Assembly: GCF_005145045.1 (NCBI RefSeq)
Contig: NZ_CP039691.1
Location: 1,996,001-2,060,000, forward strand
Source: Agrobacterium larrymoorei
GTDB lineage: Bacteria; Pseudomonadota; Alphaproteobacteria; Rhizobiales; Rhizobiaceae
Reading direction: 5' to 3'
DNA length: 64,000 nt
Part shown: positions 54,727-64,000 of the stretch, piece by piece
Position numbering within the stretch: the stretch's first letter is position 1
How the letters are laid out: every line of letters begins with the position of its first letter
Position numbers and translations under genes: made by a program
The notes under the pieces: model-generated
What the model was told of the DNA's origin: nothing
The model's database searches: none
What the model saw: the letters and a program-made list of their open reading frames with translations, nothing else

Positions 54727-55668
54727 ATGAATTTCGGAAAGAAGGCCCTGCGCAGTGCAGCCTTTGCCTTTGCGATCTTCGCAGTTCCCATGATTGTTGT
54801 GCCGCAGGCTCATCAGGCTTTTGCCGATAGCGCGGTCAAGGTCGTGGTCAACAAAACGCCGATCACCTCTGACGATATTGCGCGCCGCGTTGCCTTCCTC
54901 AAGCTGCAGCGCCAGTCCGGCAACCTCAATGAAAAGGCGCGCGAGCAGCTTATCGAGGAAGCTCTGAAGCGCGAAGAAATTGCGCGCGTGAAGATGTCCG
55001 TCAGCACATCCGATGTCGATGCCGCCTTTGCGCGCTTTGCCGCCACCAACAAGATGACGACCGACCAGTTGACGAAGGTTCTGGGTCAGGCTGGCGTGGG
55101 TGCCGACCATTTCAAGTCCTTCATTGCCGTTCAGATGAGCTGGCCGCGACTGGTGAATGCCCGCTACGGCGGCAGAAACCGCATGTCGACCCAGGATTTC
55201 GTGACGCGCCTGAAAGAGACCGGCAAGAAGCCCGTGACATCGGAATACTTCCTGCAGCAGGTCATTTTCGTGGTGCCTGCATCCAAGAAGTCCATCGTCG
55301 GCAAGCGCAAGAGCGAGGCTGAAGCATCTCGCAAGCGTTATCCCGGCTGCGAGCAGGCCAAGACTTTCGCCGCCACCATGCTTGACGTTTCGATCAAGGA
55401 TCTTGGTCGCATTCTGGAGCCGGAGCTTCCGCAAGAGTGGAAGGACATGGTCGTCAAGACGCCTGAAGGCGGCACCACCGGAACTCGCGTCACCGAAAAG
55501 GGTGTCGAGTATCTGGCAGTCTGCAAGAAGCAGCAGGTTTCGGATGACTATGCCGCCGAAATCGTCTTCCGAGCCGAGGATTTGACCAAGGCCGAGAAGG
55601 GCGAAAATCCCAACGAGAAGAAATATCTGGACGAGCTTCGCAAAAAGGCCCAGATCACCAGCACCTGA
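54727..55668 (+). CDS. surA: SurA-like periplasmic chaperone/peptidyl-prolyl isomerase
   Basis: Periplasmic protein of 313 residues with a signal peptide (SAAFAFAIFAVPMIVVPQAH, cleavage near residue 35). The N-terminal SurA chaperone domain is clear (VVNKTPITSDDIARRVAFLK, then LIEEALKREEIA). The parvulin part is short and weak, so isomerase activity is uncertain. It lies after lptD and before pdxA-rsmA, the usual surA position. A GGCGCC/GGCGCC hairpin at about 55678-55695 might attenuate transcription into pdxA. Confidence 0.88.
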   Translation: MNFGKKALRSAAFAFAIFAVPMIVVPQAHQAFADSAVKVVVNKTPITSDDIARRVAFLKLQRQSGNLNEKAREQLIEEALKREEIARVKMSVSTSDVDAAFARFAATNKMTTDQLTKVLGQAGVGADHFKSFIAVQMSWPRLVNARYGGRNRMSTQDFVTRLKETGKKPVTSEYFLQQVIFVVPASKKSIVGKRKSEAEASRKRYPGCEQAKTFAATMLDVSIKDLGRILEPELPQEWKDMVVKTPEGGTTGTRVTEKGVEYLAVCKKQQVSDDYAAEIVFRAEDLTKAEKGENPNEKKYLDELRKKAQITST

Positions 55669-55773
55669 TAGACAAGCGGCGCCGAAGGGCGCCGTCTCTT
55701 CCTTTGGACACAGCCATTTTCCCGCCACCGAATTTATCATTCGTTGGCGCAATAGTTTGAAAGCCTGAACGAC

Positions 55774-56790
55774 GTGACATCGCTTCCACTGCCTCTCGCC
55801 CTGTCTCAAGGCGATCCCGCAGGTATCGGCCCGGATATCGCCATCACCGCATGGGCGAAGCGCAATGAGTTGCAGCTGCCACCCTTCATCTTCATCGGCG
55901 ATCCAGATGTGTTGGCAAGCCGGGCGAATATTCTTGGCATTCCCGTCGACATCAAGACCTGCGAGCCGGAAGAGGCCATCGCCGTGTTCGGCTCTGCCAT
56001 CCCGGTTTTGCCGTTGCCTGTGGGGTTTGAAGTGCAGGCTGGCCAGCCGCATGTCGGCGCGGCACACGCCACGATCAAGGCCATCGAAACCGCCGTTTCA
56101 CTGACCGCGGAAAAGCGGACGGCAGCGGTCGTCACCAACCCCATTGCAAAATCCGTTCTGTACGAGGCAGGCTTCGGCTTTCCCGGCCACACCGAATTCC
56201 TTGCCGATCTGGCTTTGAAGCACACTGGGCAGGCTGCCAAACCGGTGATGATGATCGCAGGACCGAAACTGCGGGTGGTGCCCGTCACGATCCATATTCC
56301 GGTCAAGGATGTTCCGACTGCCTTGACGGAAGAGCTGATTGTCGAGACGTGCCGCATCATTTCAGACGATCTCAAGAACAAGTTCGGCATTGCTGCGCCG
56401 CGACTGGCGGTGGCCGGGCTCAACCCCCATGCGGGCGAAGACGGCGCAATCGGCACGGAAGATCGGGATATCATCCATCCAGCGACGATACAGCTGCGCA
56501 AGGATGGCATCGATGCCTTCGGACCGCTTCCTGCCGATACCATGTTCCATGACGCTGCCCGCAAGCGTTATGACGTTGCTGTCTGCATGTATCATGATCA
56601 GGGGCTGATCCCCGCCAAGGCGCTCGGCTTCGATGACTCGGTCAACGTCACGCTTGGCCTGCCCTTCATTCGTACCTCGCCAGACCACGGTACGGCCTTC
56701 GGCATTGCCGGTCAGGGCATCGCCAATGATTCGAGCCTCGTTGCCGCCCTTAAGATGGCAGCCGAGATTGTAGCGCGGCAGGCAGTTTGA
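55774..56790 (+). CDS. pdxA: 4-hydroxythreonine-4-phosphate dehydrogenase PdxA
   Basis: NAD-dependent enzyme of pyridoxal-phosphate synthesis, working with PdxJ. GTG start at 55774; 338 residues. Typical motifs: [17 protein letters not shown] near the start, [20 protein letters not shown] in the middle, [15 protein letters not shown] with metal-binding histidines, and [14 protein letters not shown]. The stop codon overlaps the rsmA start, the standard pdxA-rsmA coupling. Confidence 0.95.
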   Translation: MTSLPLPLALSQGDPAGIGPDIAITAWAKRNELQLPPFIFIGDPDVLASRANILGIPVDIKTCEPEEAIAVFGSAIPVLPLPVGFEVQAGQPHVGAAHATIKAIETAVSLTAEKRTAAVVTNPIAKSVLYEAGFGFPGHTEFLADLALKHTGQAAKPVMMIAGPKLRVVPVTIHIPVKDVPTALTEELIVETCRIISDDLKNKFGIAAPRLAVAGLNPHAGEDGAIGTEDRDIIHPATIQLRKDGIDAFGPLPADTMFHDAARKRYDVAVCMYHDQGLIPAKALGFDDSVNVTLGLPFIRTSPDHGTAFGIAGQGIANDSSLVAALKMAAEIVARQAV

Positions 56791-57620
56791 TGGCAGCAAT
56801 CGATGGTCTTCCGCCTCTTCGCGAGGTCATACAGCGCCATGGGCTGGATGCGAAAAAGTCTCTCGGACAGAACTTCCTGTTCGACCTGAACCTGACGCAG
56901 AAGATTGCACGCACAGCCGGGCCTCTGGAGGGCGTCACCGTTTTCGAAGTCGGCCCTGGCCCCGGTGGCCTGACGCGCGCCATTCTTTCGCTTGGCGCAA
57001 AGAAGGTGATCGCCGTTGAGCGCGACAGCCGCTGCCTGCCAGCGCTGGCGGAAATTGCGGATCATTATCCCGGTCGCCTCGAAGTGATCGAAGGCGATGC
57101 GCTGAAGACCGATTTCGAGTCGCTGGTGCCGAAGGGCGAGCCTGTGCGCATAATCGCCAACCTCCCCTATAATGTCGGCACGCAATTGCTGGTCAACTGG
57201 CTGCTGCCAAAAGAGTGGCCGCCCTTCTGGCTCTCCATGACGCTGATGTTCCAGAAGGAAGTGGGCCAACGGATCGTGGCCGAGGAAGGCGATAATCACT
57301 ACGGACGCCTTGGTGTTCTTTCAGGATGGCGCACCGTGCCTGAAATGGCCTTCGACGTCCCCCCTCAAGCCTTCAGTCCGCCACCCAAGGTCACATCGAC
57401 CGTCGTCCATCTTCTTCCGAAGGAAAAGCCCCTTCCCTGCGATATCGCCAGACTCGAAAAAGTAACCGAAGCCGCCTTCGGCCAACGCCGCAAGATGCTG
57501 CGCCAGAGCGTAAAAAGCATAGGCGGTGAAGCATTGCTGGAAAAAGCGGGTATCGATCCGACGAGACGTGCGGAGACACTGTCGGTGGAAGAATTTGTGC
57601 GGCTGGCAAACGCCCTGTGA
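56790..57620 (+). CDS. rsmA: 16S rRNA dimethyladenosine transferase RsmA (KsgA)
   Basis: Methylates two adjacent adenines near the 3' end of 16S rRNA during 30S assembly. 276 residues; the SAM-binding loop [10 protein letters not shown] and catalytic NLPYNVGT are present, with [16 protein letters not shown] at the N terminus. The ATG at 56790 overlaps the pdxA stop. It ends 16 bp from the convergent vapC gene of the inserted vapBC-plsY segment. Loss usually causes kasugamycin resistance. Confidence 0.96.
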   Translation: MAAIDGLPPLREVIQRHGLDAKKSLGQNFLFDLNLTQKIARTAGPLEGVTVFEVGPGPGGLTRAILSLGAKKVIAVERDSRCLPALAEIADHYPGRLEVIEGDALKTDFESLVPKGEPVRIIANLPYNVGTQLLVNWLLPKEWPPFWLSMTLMFQKEVGQRIVAEEGDNHYGRLGVLSGWRTVPEMAFDVPPQAFSPPPKVTSTVVHLLPKEKPLPCDIARLEKVTEAAFGQRRKMLRQSVKSIGGEALLEKAGIDPTRRAETLSVEEFVRLANAL

Positions 57621-57636
57621 GATGATGCAGCCGGGA

Positions 57637-58035
57637 TCAGACCCAGTTCTCGACCCGTAACCCGGGCATCCGCACGAACTCGCGCATATTATTGGTGACG
57701 ACAATCAAGCCCTCGCTTCGAGCATGTCCACCGATTTGCATGTCATGAACACCACAGGGCGTGCCAGCCTTCGTCAGCTCCGCTCTGATCTGCCCATAAT
57801 GCGCAGCGGCCTTATCCGCGAATGGCAGCACCTCGAGCCTGGCAACGAAATTGTCGATGGCATGGATATTGTCGGTGCGACGCGCAGATTTCTCGGCACC
57901 GTAATAAAGCTCGCCAAGCGTGATGCTGGATATGCAAAGTTGCTCTGCGAGAGCATTGAATTTCTCTCGTAATTCAGGCGGATAGGTTTTCATCACATAG
58001 ATACATATGTTCGTATCGAGCATATATGTCAGCAT
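57637..58035 (-). CDS. vapC: VapC-type PIN-domain toxin
   Basis: Predicted RNase toxin of 132 residues. The PIN active-site acids are Asp7 (MLDTNI), Glu42 (LGELYYG) and Asp98 (VHDMQIGGHARS); the last site (VVTNN) has Asn. In VapC proteins of the tRNA-fMet-cutting group these acidic residues bind magnesium. It overlaps the vapB stop by 1 bp, so translation is coupled and autoregulation is expected. The palindrome at 58280-58300 is the likely operator. Confidence 0.9.
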   Translation of the reverse strand: MLTYMLDTNICIYVMKTYPPELREKFNALAEQLCISSITLGELYYGAEKSARRTDNIHAIDNFVARLEVLPFADKAAAHYGQIRAELTKAGTPCGVHDMQIGGHARSEGLIVVTNNMREFVRMPGLRVENWV

Positions 58036-58268
58036 TAGAAGGACTCGCGCTCGTCCAAAGCCGGTTCCTCACGCCGTTCAAGAAAATCCTGTGTAGCCTT
58101 GGGTCCACTGAGAAAAAGATCATCCCAGCGGCTTCCTTGCGGCACGATAATCCGCGTCAGACCTACTTTCAGCACATCAACCTTGTGCACATCCTCAGGG
58201 AATGCGACGGCCTTGGGCAGTCTGACAGCCTGACTGCGATTGCTGATGAAAACTGTGGATGTCGCCAT
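58035..58268 (-). CDS. vapB: VapB-type antitoxin
   Basis: Antitoxin of 77 residues with the AbrB/SpoVT-like swapped-hairpin start STVFISNRSQAVRLPKAVAF and a C-terminal toxin-binding tail (GPKATQDFLERREEPALDER). It is directly upstream of vapC on the same strand with a 1-bp overlap. It is expected to neutralise VapC and repress its own operon. Confidence 0.9.
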   Translation of the reverse strand: MATSTVFISNRSQAVRLPKAVAFPEDVHKVDVLKVGLTRIIVPQGSRWDDLFLSGPKATQDFLERREEPALDERESF

Positions 58269-58279
58269 TGCAGCACCTC

Positions 58280-58300
58280 GTATATCCTGACGGGATATAC
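58280..58300. promoter_or_regulatory. Palindromic operator of vapBC
   Basis: GTATATCC (58280-58287) and GGATATAC (58293-58300) form a perfect 8-bp inverted repeat with a 5-bp spacer, 12 bp upstream of the vapB ATG. The half-site TATATC also overlaps a possible -10 element on the minus strand. Confidence 0.7.
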
Positions 58301-58352
58301 ATAAACTGAAGACGGTGCCATTTCAAGTTCATACCGCAGATGGTCGACGCGC

Positions 58353-59021
58353 TCATTTACTGAACGTCCGGCCAATGCGCGGTTCAGTTCCCGCTAGCAA
58401 TCGCTGGATGTTCGCACGATGACGAAGAATGACATAGGCGGCACCAGCGATGACCAATAAACGAAAGGCTAATGGTTGCTCCAGCCAAAGAACTGTCAAC
58501 GTGCCCACTATGGCTGCGAGCATCGAGCTTAATGAGACAATTTTTGACGCAGCGACAACCAAGCAAAAAGCGATGATACAAGCGATGCCGATTGGCCAGG
58601 ACATACCTAAAAGCACGCCTAGTCCCGTTGCTGCAGACTTGCCGCCACTGAAATTCAGCCACAAGGATCGACCGTGACCGATAATCGCTGCCAGTCCAGC
58701 TACGCAAATGATCCATGGGCCCAGATGCGGGGCGTCGTGAAACCATACAGAGCTTTTCTGTAATGATGGATTGTTGCACAACCAAGCAACAATAAACACT
58801 GGGGCAAACCCTTTAAGGACGTCGATCAGCAGAACCCCAACCGCTGGCCATACGCCCAAAACGCGCAACGCGTTTGTGGCTCCGGTGGAATTGGATCCAT
58901 AATCTCTTAGATCAATCCCCCTCAGAGCCTTGCCTATTAAATAGCCGGTAGGTAACGACCCAAAAAGATAGCCTACTACAGCTGCAAATATTGCTAAAAA
59001 TAAAATGAACACGGATTCCAC
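58353..59021 (-). CDS. plsY: Glycerol-3-phosphate acyltransferase PlsY, atypical copy
   Basis: Inner-membrane enzyme of 222 residues that uses acyl-phosphate to make lysophosphatidate. The three family motifs are visible: GSLPTGYLIGKALRG, GSNSTGATNALR and GHGRSLWLNFSGGKSAATGL. The long N- and C-terminal parts, including LRHRANIQRLLAGTEPRIG, look closer to cyanobacterial PlsY than to the rhizobial type, and the GC content is lower than that of flanking genes. It sits beside vapBC between rsmA and gmk, a position that usually has no plsY. Likely acquired by transfer. Confidence 0.85.
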   Translation of the reverse strand: MESVFILFLAIFAAVVGYLFGSLPTGYLIGKALRGIDLRDYGSNSTGATNALRVLGVWPAVGVLLIDVLKGFAPVFIVAWLCNNPSLQKSSVWFHDAPHLGPWIICVAGLAAIIGHGRSLWLNFSGGKSAATGLGVLLGMSWPIGIACIIAFCLVVAASKIVSLSSMLAAIVGTLTVLWLEQPLAFRLLVIAGAAYVILRHRANIQRLLAGTEPRIGRTFSK

Positions 59022-59060
59022 CTGAATTGCAGCGTCCGAATATTGGGCTTTGAATAACTC

Positions 59061-59732
59061 TTATGCTTTTGGCAACTGCGGCTCTTCTTCCAGCAGACCT
59101 CTGACGAAATCGAACATGCCATGGCGGCGGTCGCGGCGGACGCGTTCGGCTTTTACGATGGCCTCCACCGCGTCGAAAGCGGCCTGGAGATCGTCGTTGA
59201 GAATGACGTAGTCGTAGTCGCGCCAATGCTCGATTTCGGAACGGGAATTGATGAGGCGTGTCTGGATGACTTCTTCCGTATCTTCCGCGCGGCGGTGCAG
59301 GCGCGATTGCAGTTCCGTCATGGTTGGCGGCAGGATGAAGATCGAGACGACGTCCGCTTTCATCTTATCCTGAAGCTGCTCGGCACCTTGCCAATCGATA
59401 TCGAACAGCATGTCACGGCCTTCGGACATGGCAAGCTCGACCGGCTCGCGCGGCGTGCCGTAGAAATTGCCATGGACCTCAGCCCATTCCAGCAGCGCAT
59501 CGCTGTCGCGAAGACGCTCGAACTCGCGTTTCGAGATAAAATGGTAATGAGTGCCCTCAATTTCGCTTTGGCGACGCGCGCGCGTCGTCACGCTGACGGA
59601 GAGCGAAATGTTGTTGTCCTTACCCAGCAGAGTGCGCGCAATGGTGGACTTACCCGCACCGGACGGCGAGGAAATTACCAGCATCAACCCTCTGCGGGCA
59701 ATCTGAACGGGAGAGCTATTCGCTGGCACCAT
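59061..59732 (-). CDS. gmk: Guanylate kinase
   Basis: Phosphorylates GMP to GDP in the cytosol. 223 residues; P-loop [10 protein letters not shown] at about 21-30, and GMP-binding blocks [20 protein letters not shown] and [13 protein letters not shown]. It follows yicC by 5 bp on the same strand. A short extension of about 15 residues precedes the core, as in other alphaproteobacterial copies. Confidence 0.96.
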   Translation of the reverse strand: MVPANSSPVQIARRGLMLVISSPSGAGKSTIARTLLGKDNNISLSVSVTTRARRQSEIEGTHYHFISKREFERLRDSDALLEWAEVHGNFYGTPREPVELAMSEGRDMLFDIDWQGAEQLQDKMKADVVSIFILPPTMTELQSRLHRRAEDTEEVIQTRLINSRSEIEHWRDYDYVILNDDLQAAFDAVEAIVKAERVRRDRRHGMFDFVRGLLEEEPQLPKA

Positions 59733-59737
59733 GGGGC

Positions 59738-60625
59738 CTACTCCAGATTTTGGACCTGTTCGCGGAATTGATCGATCACGACTTTCAATTCGATACCAGC
59801 AGCGGTTACAGCACTGGCGTTGGATTTGGAACAGATTGTATTCGACTCCCGGTTAAATTCCTGTGCAAGAAAATCGAGCTTGCGCCCAACCGGGCCGCCA
59901 TGCGCCAGAAGTTCGCGCGCAGCTGCGACATGGGAGGTGAGCCTGTCGATCTCTTCGCGCAAATCCGCCTTGGTGGCGAGAAGCGCTGCTTCCGCATGCA
60001 GGCGCTCACGGTCCAGCGAGGCGTTACCCTCGCCGATCAAGGCGATCTGCGCTTCAAGCCGCGCGCGGATTTGCTCAGGCTGTCGGGATGGGTCGCTCTC
60101 GATGATCTTCGTCAGTTGCTCGATGCGGTCGATATGGGCGGACAGGATCGTGTAGAGGGATGCGCCTTCGCGCTCGCGCATGGCTTTCAGGCCAGCGATT
60201 GCCGCTGAGAAGCCGGTGACGATATCGGCGTTGCGGGCGTCCTGCGCTTCGTCGCTCTCCTCCGGTTCGCGAAATTCTACGAGGCCGCGAACAGAAAGAA
60301 GCGTGTCGAAGCTCAGCGGGGCATCGCTGACGGCGCTGCCGAGTTCCTTTTTCAGCGCCAGAACCGCATCCAGCGCATCGCGATTGACGACGGCTTCGAG
60401 CTTGCTTTCGGAAGTAGACAGGCTGAGGCCAGCCTGAATGTTGCCTCTGGAAAGGCTTTGCCCGGCGATCTCCCGCAGCGGCGCTTCCAGGGCCTCCATG
60501 CCGGTTGGCAGGCGCAGGCGCAGATCCAGTCCCTTGCCGTTGACGGAGCGAAGCTCCCAGGCCCAGCGATAGCGTCCGGATAAGCCTTCGCTGCGTGCGA
60601 AGCCCGTCATGGATTGCAATGTCAT
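59738..60625 (-). CDS. YicC family endoribonuclease-type protein
   Basis: Protein of 295 residues of the YicC family, in other bacteria linked to RNA degradation and stationary-phase fitness. It starts [13 protein letters not shown], the family signature, and ends with the DUF1732 block [20 protein letters not shown] and [20 protein letters not shown]. It lies between mltG and gmk on the same strand; an inverted repeat (GCGGTCG/CGACCGC) between 60649 and 60668 may reduce read-through from mltG. Confidence 0.93.
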   Translation of the reverse strand: MTLQSMTGFARSEGLSGRYRWAWELRSVNGKGLDLRLRLPTGMEALEAPLREIAGQSLSRGNIQAGLSLSTSESKLEAVVNRDALDAVLALKKELGSAVSDAPLSFDTLLSVRGLVEFREPEESDEAQDARNADIVTGFSAAIAGLKAMREREGASLYTILSAHIDRIEQLTKIIESDPSRQPEQIRARLEAQIALIGEGNASLDRERLHAEAALLATKADLREEIDRLTSHVAAARELLAHGGPVGRKLDFLAQEFNRESNTICSKSNASAVTAAGIELKVVIDQFREQVQNLE

Positions 60626-60682
60626 TTGAAATATCCCCCAAAAGCCGAACTGCGGTCGTTGGAGCGACCGCAGCGGTAAAAA

Positions 60683-61900
60683 TCAGTTGGCTGGCTTTTC
60701 TGCCTGGGCACCGCCCGGCTGGCCGTCCACGACAGTATCCGTATTGCCCCCCGAAGCGGCCTTTTCGGCCTCGATCTTGCGCCAGCGGCGAACATTGGAA
60801 TTGTGTTCATCCAGCGTCTTGGCGAAGGCGTGACCACCCGTGCCATCAGCAACGAAGTACAGATCATCCGTGCGCCATGGGTTGGCGGTGGCCTCAAGCG
60901 CTGCCCGGCCCGGATTGGCAATCGGGTGTGGCGGCAGGCCGCGGATGATGTAGGTGTTGAACGGCGTCTCCTTCTGCAGATCAGACTGATAGATCGGACG
61001 ATCCGACGGCTTACCCTCACCGCCGAACAGGCCGTAGATGATGGTCGGATCGGATTGCAGGCGCATATTCTTCTTCATGCGATTGTAGAAGACGGAGGCG
61101 ACATGGCCGCGCTCGTCATCCTTACCCGTTTCCTTCTCCACGATGGACGCCAGCGTGACGAATTCTTCCATCGTTTTCAGCGGAAGGTTCGGGTCACGCC
61201 GCTCCCAGAGCATCTCGATGAGCTTGCCCTGCGCTGCGCGCATCTGGTGGACGATTTCCTCACGCTTGGTGCCGCGTGTGTAGGGATAGGTATCCGGGCG
61301 CAGGCTGCCTTCCGGAGGCAGATCGGCAGGCAGATCGCCTTCCAGAACCGGGTCGGAAGCCAGCCGCGCGAACATCTGCTTTACCGTCAGGCCTTCCGGG
61401 AAGGAGACCGTGTAGAGAATGGACTTGCCGGATTCCAGCAGCGCCAAAATATCCTTCATCGAGGTGTGCGCCTTGATCTCGTATTCGCCCGGCTTCGGCG
61501 TCTGGCCAGCGGCCAGATAACGATCCGCCATCAGGCGGAAGATGCGGGCGTTGGAGATGGCGTCGCTGCGCTCGAGATTATTGGCGATTTCGGCAAGGCC
61601 AGCGCCATTGCGGACGGTGATCGTCGTGTTCGTCTGGAGCGGACCGGGCTCGTGGAACGTGTTGATCATGTAATAGAAGCCGGCGATGCCGACAATCGAC
61701 ACTGCGACGACAAGCGTCATGAGGAAGTTCAGGAAGATCACGACCTGGCTATGGGCCTTGCGGGAACGCTTCGGCGGCTCCGGCACCTTTTCCGGTCTCA
61801 GAGCCTCGGTCGGCGATTTAGGAATGATCGGGCCGCCCTTGCTCTCTCCAGAGCCATCGCGTCCATAGGGCACCTGATTGTTCTCTCTCGTATCGCTCAC
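60683..61900 (-). CDS. mltG: Endolytic murein transglycosylase MltG
   Basis: Inner-membrane enzyme of 405 residues that cleaves new glycan strands and ends their growth. A cytosolic basic tail (about 1-45), one membrane helix (VVIFLNFLMTLVVAVSIVGI region, about 48-70), a LysM-like segment, and the YceG domain with the catalytic Glu in ASIVEKETG. The C-terminal block reads DGTGGHAFAKTLDEHNSNVR followed by RRWRKIEAEK and a disordered Gly/Gln tail. It follows fabF by 273 bp of promoter-like DNA. Confidence 0.94.
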   Translation of the reverse strand: MSDTRENNQVPYGRDGSGESKGGPIIPKSPTEALRPEKVPEPPKRSRKAHSQVVIFLNFLMTLVVAVSIVGIAGFYYMINTFHEPGPLQTNTTITVRNGAGLAEIANNLERSDAISNARIFRLMADRYLAAGQTPKPGEYEIKAHTSMKDILALLESGKSILYTVSFPEGLTVKQMFARLASDPVLEGDLPADLPPEGSLRPDTYPYTRGTKREEIVHQMRAAQGKLIEMLWERRDPNLPLKTMEEFVTLASIVEKETGKDDERGHVASVFYNRMKKNMRLQSDPTIIYGLFGGEGKPSDRPIYQSDLQKETPFNTYIIRGLPPHPIANPGRAALEATANPWRTDDLYFVADGTGGHAFAKTLDEHNSNVRRWRKIEAEKAASGGNTDTVVDGQPGGAQAEKPAN

Positions 61901-62173
61901 CGGCGGTCCTTTTCAGTTCGGCATTACAGCGGCTTTCTTGAGCAGGCAATGCGGCAAAAACAGGTTCGGCAGGCTATTCTGCACTCTCTCCGGGTGGGAG
62001 TTTCAAACACATCTTCGTTTGTGAAGATGGCGATTCTCCACCTTGCCAATTCCTTCGAAATGTCTCGCATATTTCAAAAGCATCGGCAGATAAAGCAATC
62101 CCGGCTGTTACACCGGGAGAACTGAAAGCGTTTTTGGTTGATTCCTGCGGAAACGGCAAGTGCCGAGACCAAA

Positions 62174-63436
62174 TCAGGCCTCGTAACGGCGCAGCACGAT
62201 GGACGCGTTGGTGCCGCCGAAACCGAAGGAATTCGACAGCGCCACGTTGACATCGCGCTTGCGTGCCGTGTGCGGCACGAGATCGATGGCCGTCTCGACA
62301 TCGGGATTATCGAGGTTGAGCGTTGGCGGAACGATGTTGTCGCGGATGGCAAGCGTTGCGAAAATCGCTTCGATTGCGCCTGCGGCACCCAGAAGATGGC
62401 CGGTCGCGGACTTCGTGGAAGACATGGAAATCTTCGACGCCGCATTGCCGACCAGACGCTCCACCGCACCGAGCTCGATCGTATCGGCCATGGTGGAGGT
62501 GCCGTGGGCATTGATGTAGTCGATATCCGATGGCGTCAGCCCAGCGCGCTTCAGCGCCATGGACATGCAGCGATATGCGCCTTCGCCATCCTCGGACGGC
62601 GCCGTGATGTGGAAGGCATCCCCAGACAGGCCGTATCCTACAACTTCGGCGTAGATCTTCGCACCGCGCGCCTTGGCGTGTTCCAGCTCTTCCAGAACCA
62701 CGATACCGGCGCCCTCGCCCATGACGAAACCGTCACGGTCGCGGTCGTAAGGACGCGAAGCTTTCTGCGGATCGTCATTATGCTGCGTGGACAACGCCTT
62801 GCAGGCGGCAAAACCGGCAAGCGCGATGCGGCAGACGGGCGATTCCGCGCCACCGGCAACCATCACATCGGCATCGCCGAGCGCGATCAGACGGGCAGCA
62901 TCCCCAATGGCGTGCGCGCCGGTGGAGCAGGCCGTGACCACGGAGTGGTTCGGGCCGCGAAGCTTGTGCTTGATGGAGACCTGACCGGAGATAAGATTGA
63001 TCAGGCGGCCGGGAATGAAGAAAGGAGAAATGCGGCGGGGACCCTTGTCGCGCAGCGTATAACCGGCCTCCACGATGCCATCCAGCCCGCCGATACCGGA
63101 GCCGATCAGGACGCCTGTCATGATCTGGTCTTCGTCGGTTTCGGGATGCCAGTCGGCGTCGTTCAGCGCCATTTCGGCGGCGGCCATGCCGTAAATGATA
63201 AAGGGATCGACCTTGCGCTGTTCCTTCGGCTCCATCCAGTCATCTGCATTGAAGGTGCCATCGGTGCCATCGCCAACAGGAATGCGGCAGGCAATTTTCG
63301 CGGGAAGATCGTCAACTTCGAATTCTGTGACGAGACGGGCACCGTTCTGTCCGGCCAGAAGCCGTTCCCAGGTGATTTCCGTTCCACAGCCAAGAGGAGA
63401 TACCATGCCGGTACCGGTGATAACGACACGTCTCAT
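62174..63436 (-). CDS. fabF: 3-oxoacyl-ACP synthase II FabF
   Basis: Main elongating condensing enzyme of fatty-acid synthesis. 420 residues from the ATG at 63436; catalytic Cys170 (VTACSTG), His311 (NAHGTST) and His347 (SATGHLLG) are all present. It pairs with acpP just upstream, the housekeeping fatty-acid unit, in contrast with the lipid A-specific fabF1XL/fabF2XL pair at 5903-8395. An in-frame ATG at 63460 would add eight residues without support. Confidence 0.96.
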   Translation of the reverse strand: MRRVVITGTGMVSPLGCGTEITWERLLAGQNGARLVTEFEVDDLPAKIACRIPVGDGTDGTFNADDWMEPKEQRKVDPFIIYGMAAAEMALNDADWHPETDEDQIMTGVLIGSGIGGLDGIVEAGYTLRDKGPRRISPFFIPGRLINLISGQVSIKHKLRGPNHSVVTACSTGAHAIGDAARLIALGDADVMVAGGAESPVCRIALAGFAACKALSTQHNDDPQKASRPYDRDRDGFVMGEGAGIVVLEELEHAKARGAKIYAEVVGYGLSGDAFHITAPSEDGEGAYRCMSMALKRAGLTPSDIDYINAHGTSTMADTIELGAVERLVGNAASKISMSSTKSATGHLLGAAGAIEAIFATLAIRDNIVPPTLNLDNPDVETAIDLVPHTARKRDVNVALSNSFGFGGTNASIVLRRYEA

Positions 63437-63516
63437 CGCCAATGCTCCGCCCTTACCCAATCATCGCTCTATTTGTTGCAGCACTTGCGCGATGCCAAGT
63501 GTCGCAGAATAAATAT

Positions 63517-63560
63517 TGGCCCGGACTGGCCGGGCCATATCGGGAAGGCTGTCGCCTTCC
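63517..63560 (-). terminator. Hairpins between acpP and fabF, possible attenuator/terminator
   Basis: Two adjacent stems read on the minus strand after acpP: GGAAGGC-GACA-GCCTTCC (63560-63543) and GGCCCGG-CCAGT-CCGGGCC (about 63537-63519), followed by AATATTTATT. They could end most acpP transcripts while letting some pass to fabF, matching the higher need for AcpP. Confidence 0.6.
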
Positions 63561-63575
63561 CTGGAAGTCAGTCGA

Positions 63576-63812
63576 TCAGGCCTGAGCCTTTTCGATGAAC
63601 TTTACAGCGTCGCCAACAGTCAGGATCGAGTCAGCTGCGTCGTCTGGAATTTCAACGCCGAATTCTTCTTCGAACGCCATAACCAGTTCAACGGTGTCGA
63701 GCGAGTCAGCGCCCAGATCGTCGATGAAGCTTGCGCCTTCAACGACTTTGTCGGCGTCAACGCCAAGATGATCAACTACAATTTTCTTTACGCGTTCTGC
63801 GATATCGCTCAT
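63576..63812 (-). CDS. acpP: Acyl carrier protein AcpP
   Basis: Housekeeping acyl carrier protein, 78 residues. Ser37 in [12 protein letters not shown] takes the phosphopantetheine arm. The acidic composition and size are standard. It lies upstream of fabF, as in most proteobacteria. Compare the longer AcpXL at 9395-9673, which serves lipid A. The 188 bp after 63812 hold its promoter and no other gene. Confidence 0.97.
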   Translation of the reverse strand: MSDIAERVKKIVVDHLGVDADKVVEGASFIDDLGADSLDTVELVMAFEEEFGVEIPDDAADSILTVGDAVKFIEKAQA

Positions 63813-64000
63813 GTCGGTTTCCTCGACCTTTACTTTGAAAGGAATGCCCTCTCAGACACCCTGCCCTGTTAAAACCCCCAAGCGCCGTTCAAGACAGACA
63901 CCGTGGGCAAACCCGTTCAACCCGGTTCAAGCTAACCATCGTCGCACAAAATCGCAACGGTCGCTTTTGGTTCCGGGACGACTGTTCACAGTCTTCGCCC

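Noticed and set aside
53902..56067. Minus-strand ORF of 721 codons across lptD, surA and pdxA
   Set aside because: It spans three well-supported plus-strand genes; no family pattern and no ribosome site.

Overview
The window looks like chromosomal DNA of an alphaproteobacterium of the family Rhizobiaceae, most like the Agrobacterium/Rhizobium group. The main reasons are the complete acpXL-fabZ-fabF2-fabF1-adh-lpxXL cluster for the very-long-chain fatty acid of rhizobial lipid A, a fnrN/hemN pair sharing an anaerobox, a class I PHA synthase, and the order lptF-lptG-lptD-surA-pdxA-rsmA next to gmk-yicC-mltG-fabF-acpP. Most genes are GC-rich housekeeping genes. A few lower-GC genes sit between them as likely accessory insertions. 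The species and the gene-order rearrangements cannot be settled from the sequence alone.

Layout. 1-3.6 kb: a truncated nucleoside hydrolase, a TSUP permease and two paralogous PAS proteins. 3.9-9.7 kb (minus): the lipid A long-chain acyl cluster, with two palindromic repeat elements between its genes. 9.8-12.2 kb: hemN and fnrN, divergent around one FNR/FixK box, plus a 37-codon secreted ORF. 12.4-15.2 kb: a TetR/NTF2-like operon with two operator boxes, a GNAT acetyltransferase, a secreted protein resembling the SecD P1 head, and a lipoprotein. 15.4-19.7 kb (plus): phaC, sfsA, map, radC. 19.7-20.5 kb: about 880 bp of repeat mosaic. 20.6-22.7 kb: a tadE/tadG pair. 22.9-28 kb: LysR/azoreductase, HlyU-like, ilvA, trkH. 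28-29 kb: a HEPN-like protein beside tRNA-Leu(TAA).

29-35.4 kb: nuclease-like protein, MerR, ihfA, fabH, plsX, DUF177, cytochrome bc1 chaperone (all minus), then a BamE-like lipoprotein (plus). 35.5-41.7 kb: an unknown protein, an orphan LivH-type permease divergent from a CGNR regulator and lipoprotein, repeats, ndk, GST, a degenerate GGDEF protein and an unknown protein. 41.7-42.0 kb: an apparently undescribed small RNA with promoter and terminator. 42-49.5 kb: ABC-F ATPase, polysaccharide deacetylase, galactose dehydrogenase-like enzyme, and the operon pepA-holC-GAF/GGDEF. 49.8-57.6 kb: the outer-membrane biogenesis operon lptFG-lptD-surA, then pdxA-rsmA. 57.6-59.0 kb: a vapBC plus atypical plsY insertion. 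59-63.8 kb: gmk, yicC, mltG, fabF, acpP.

The genes largely share an envelope and lipid theme. There are two acyl carrier protein/ketosynthase systems (acpP-fabF for bulk lipid, acpXL-fabF1/F2 for lipid A), phospholipid entry genes (plsX, fabH, plsY), LPS export (lptF/G/D) and outer-membrane folding (surA, bamE). The most interesting leads are the ketosynthase-like protein without catalytic residues, the orphan sRNA, the structured repeats with compensatory changes, the vapBC-plsY island, the HEPN protein by the tRNA and the stand-alone SecD-head-like protein.
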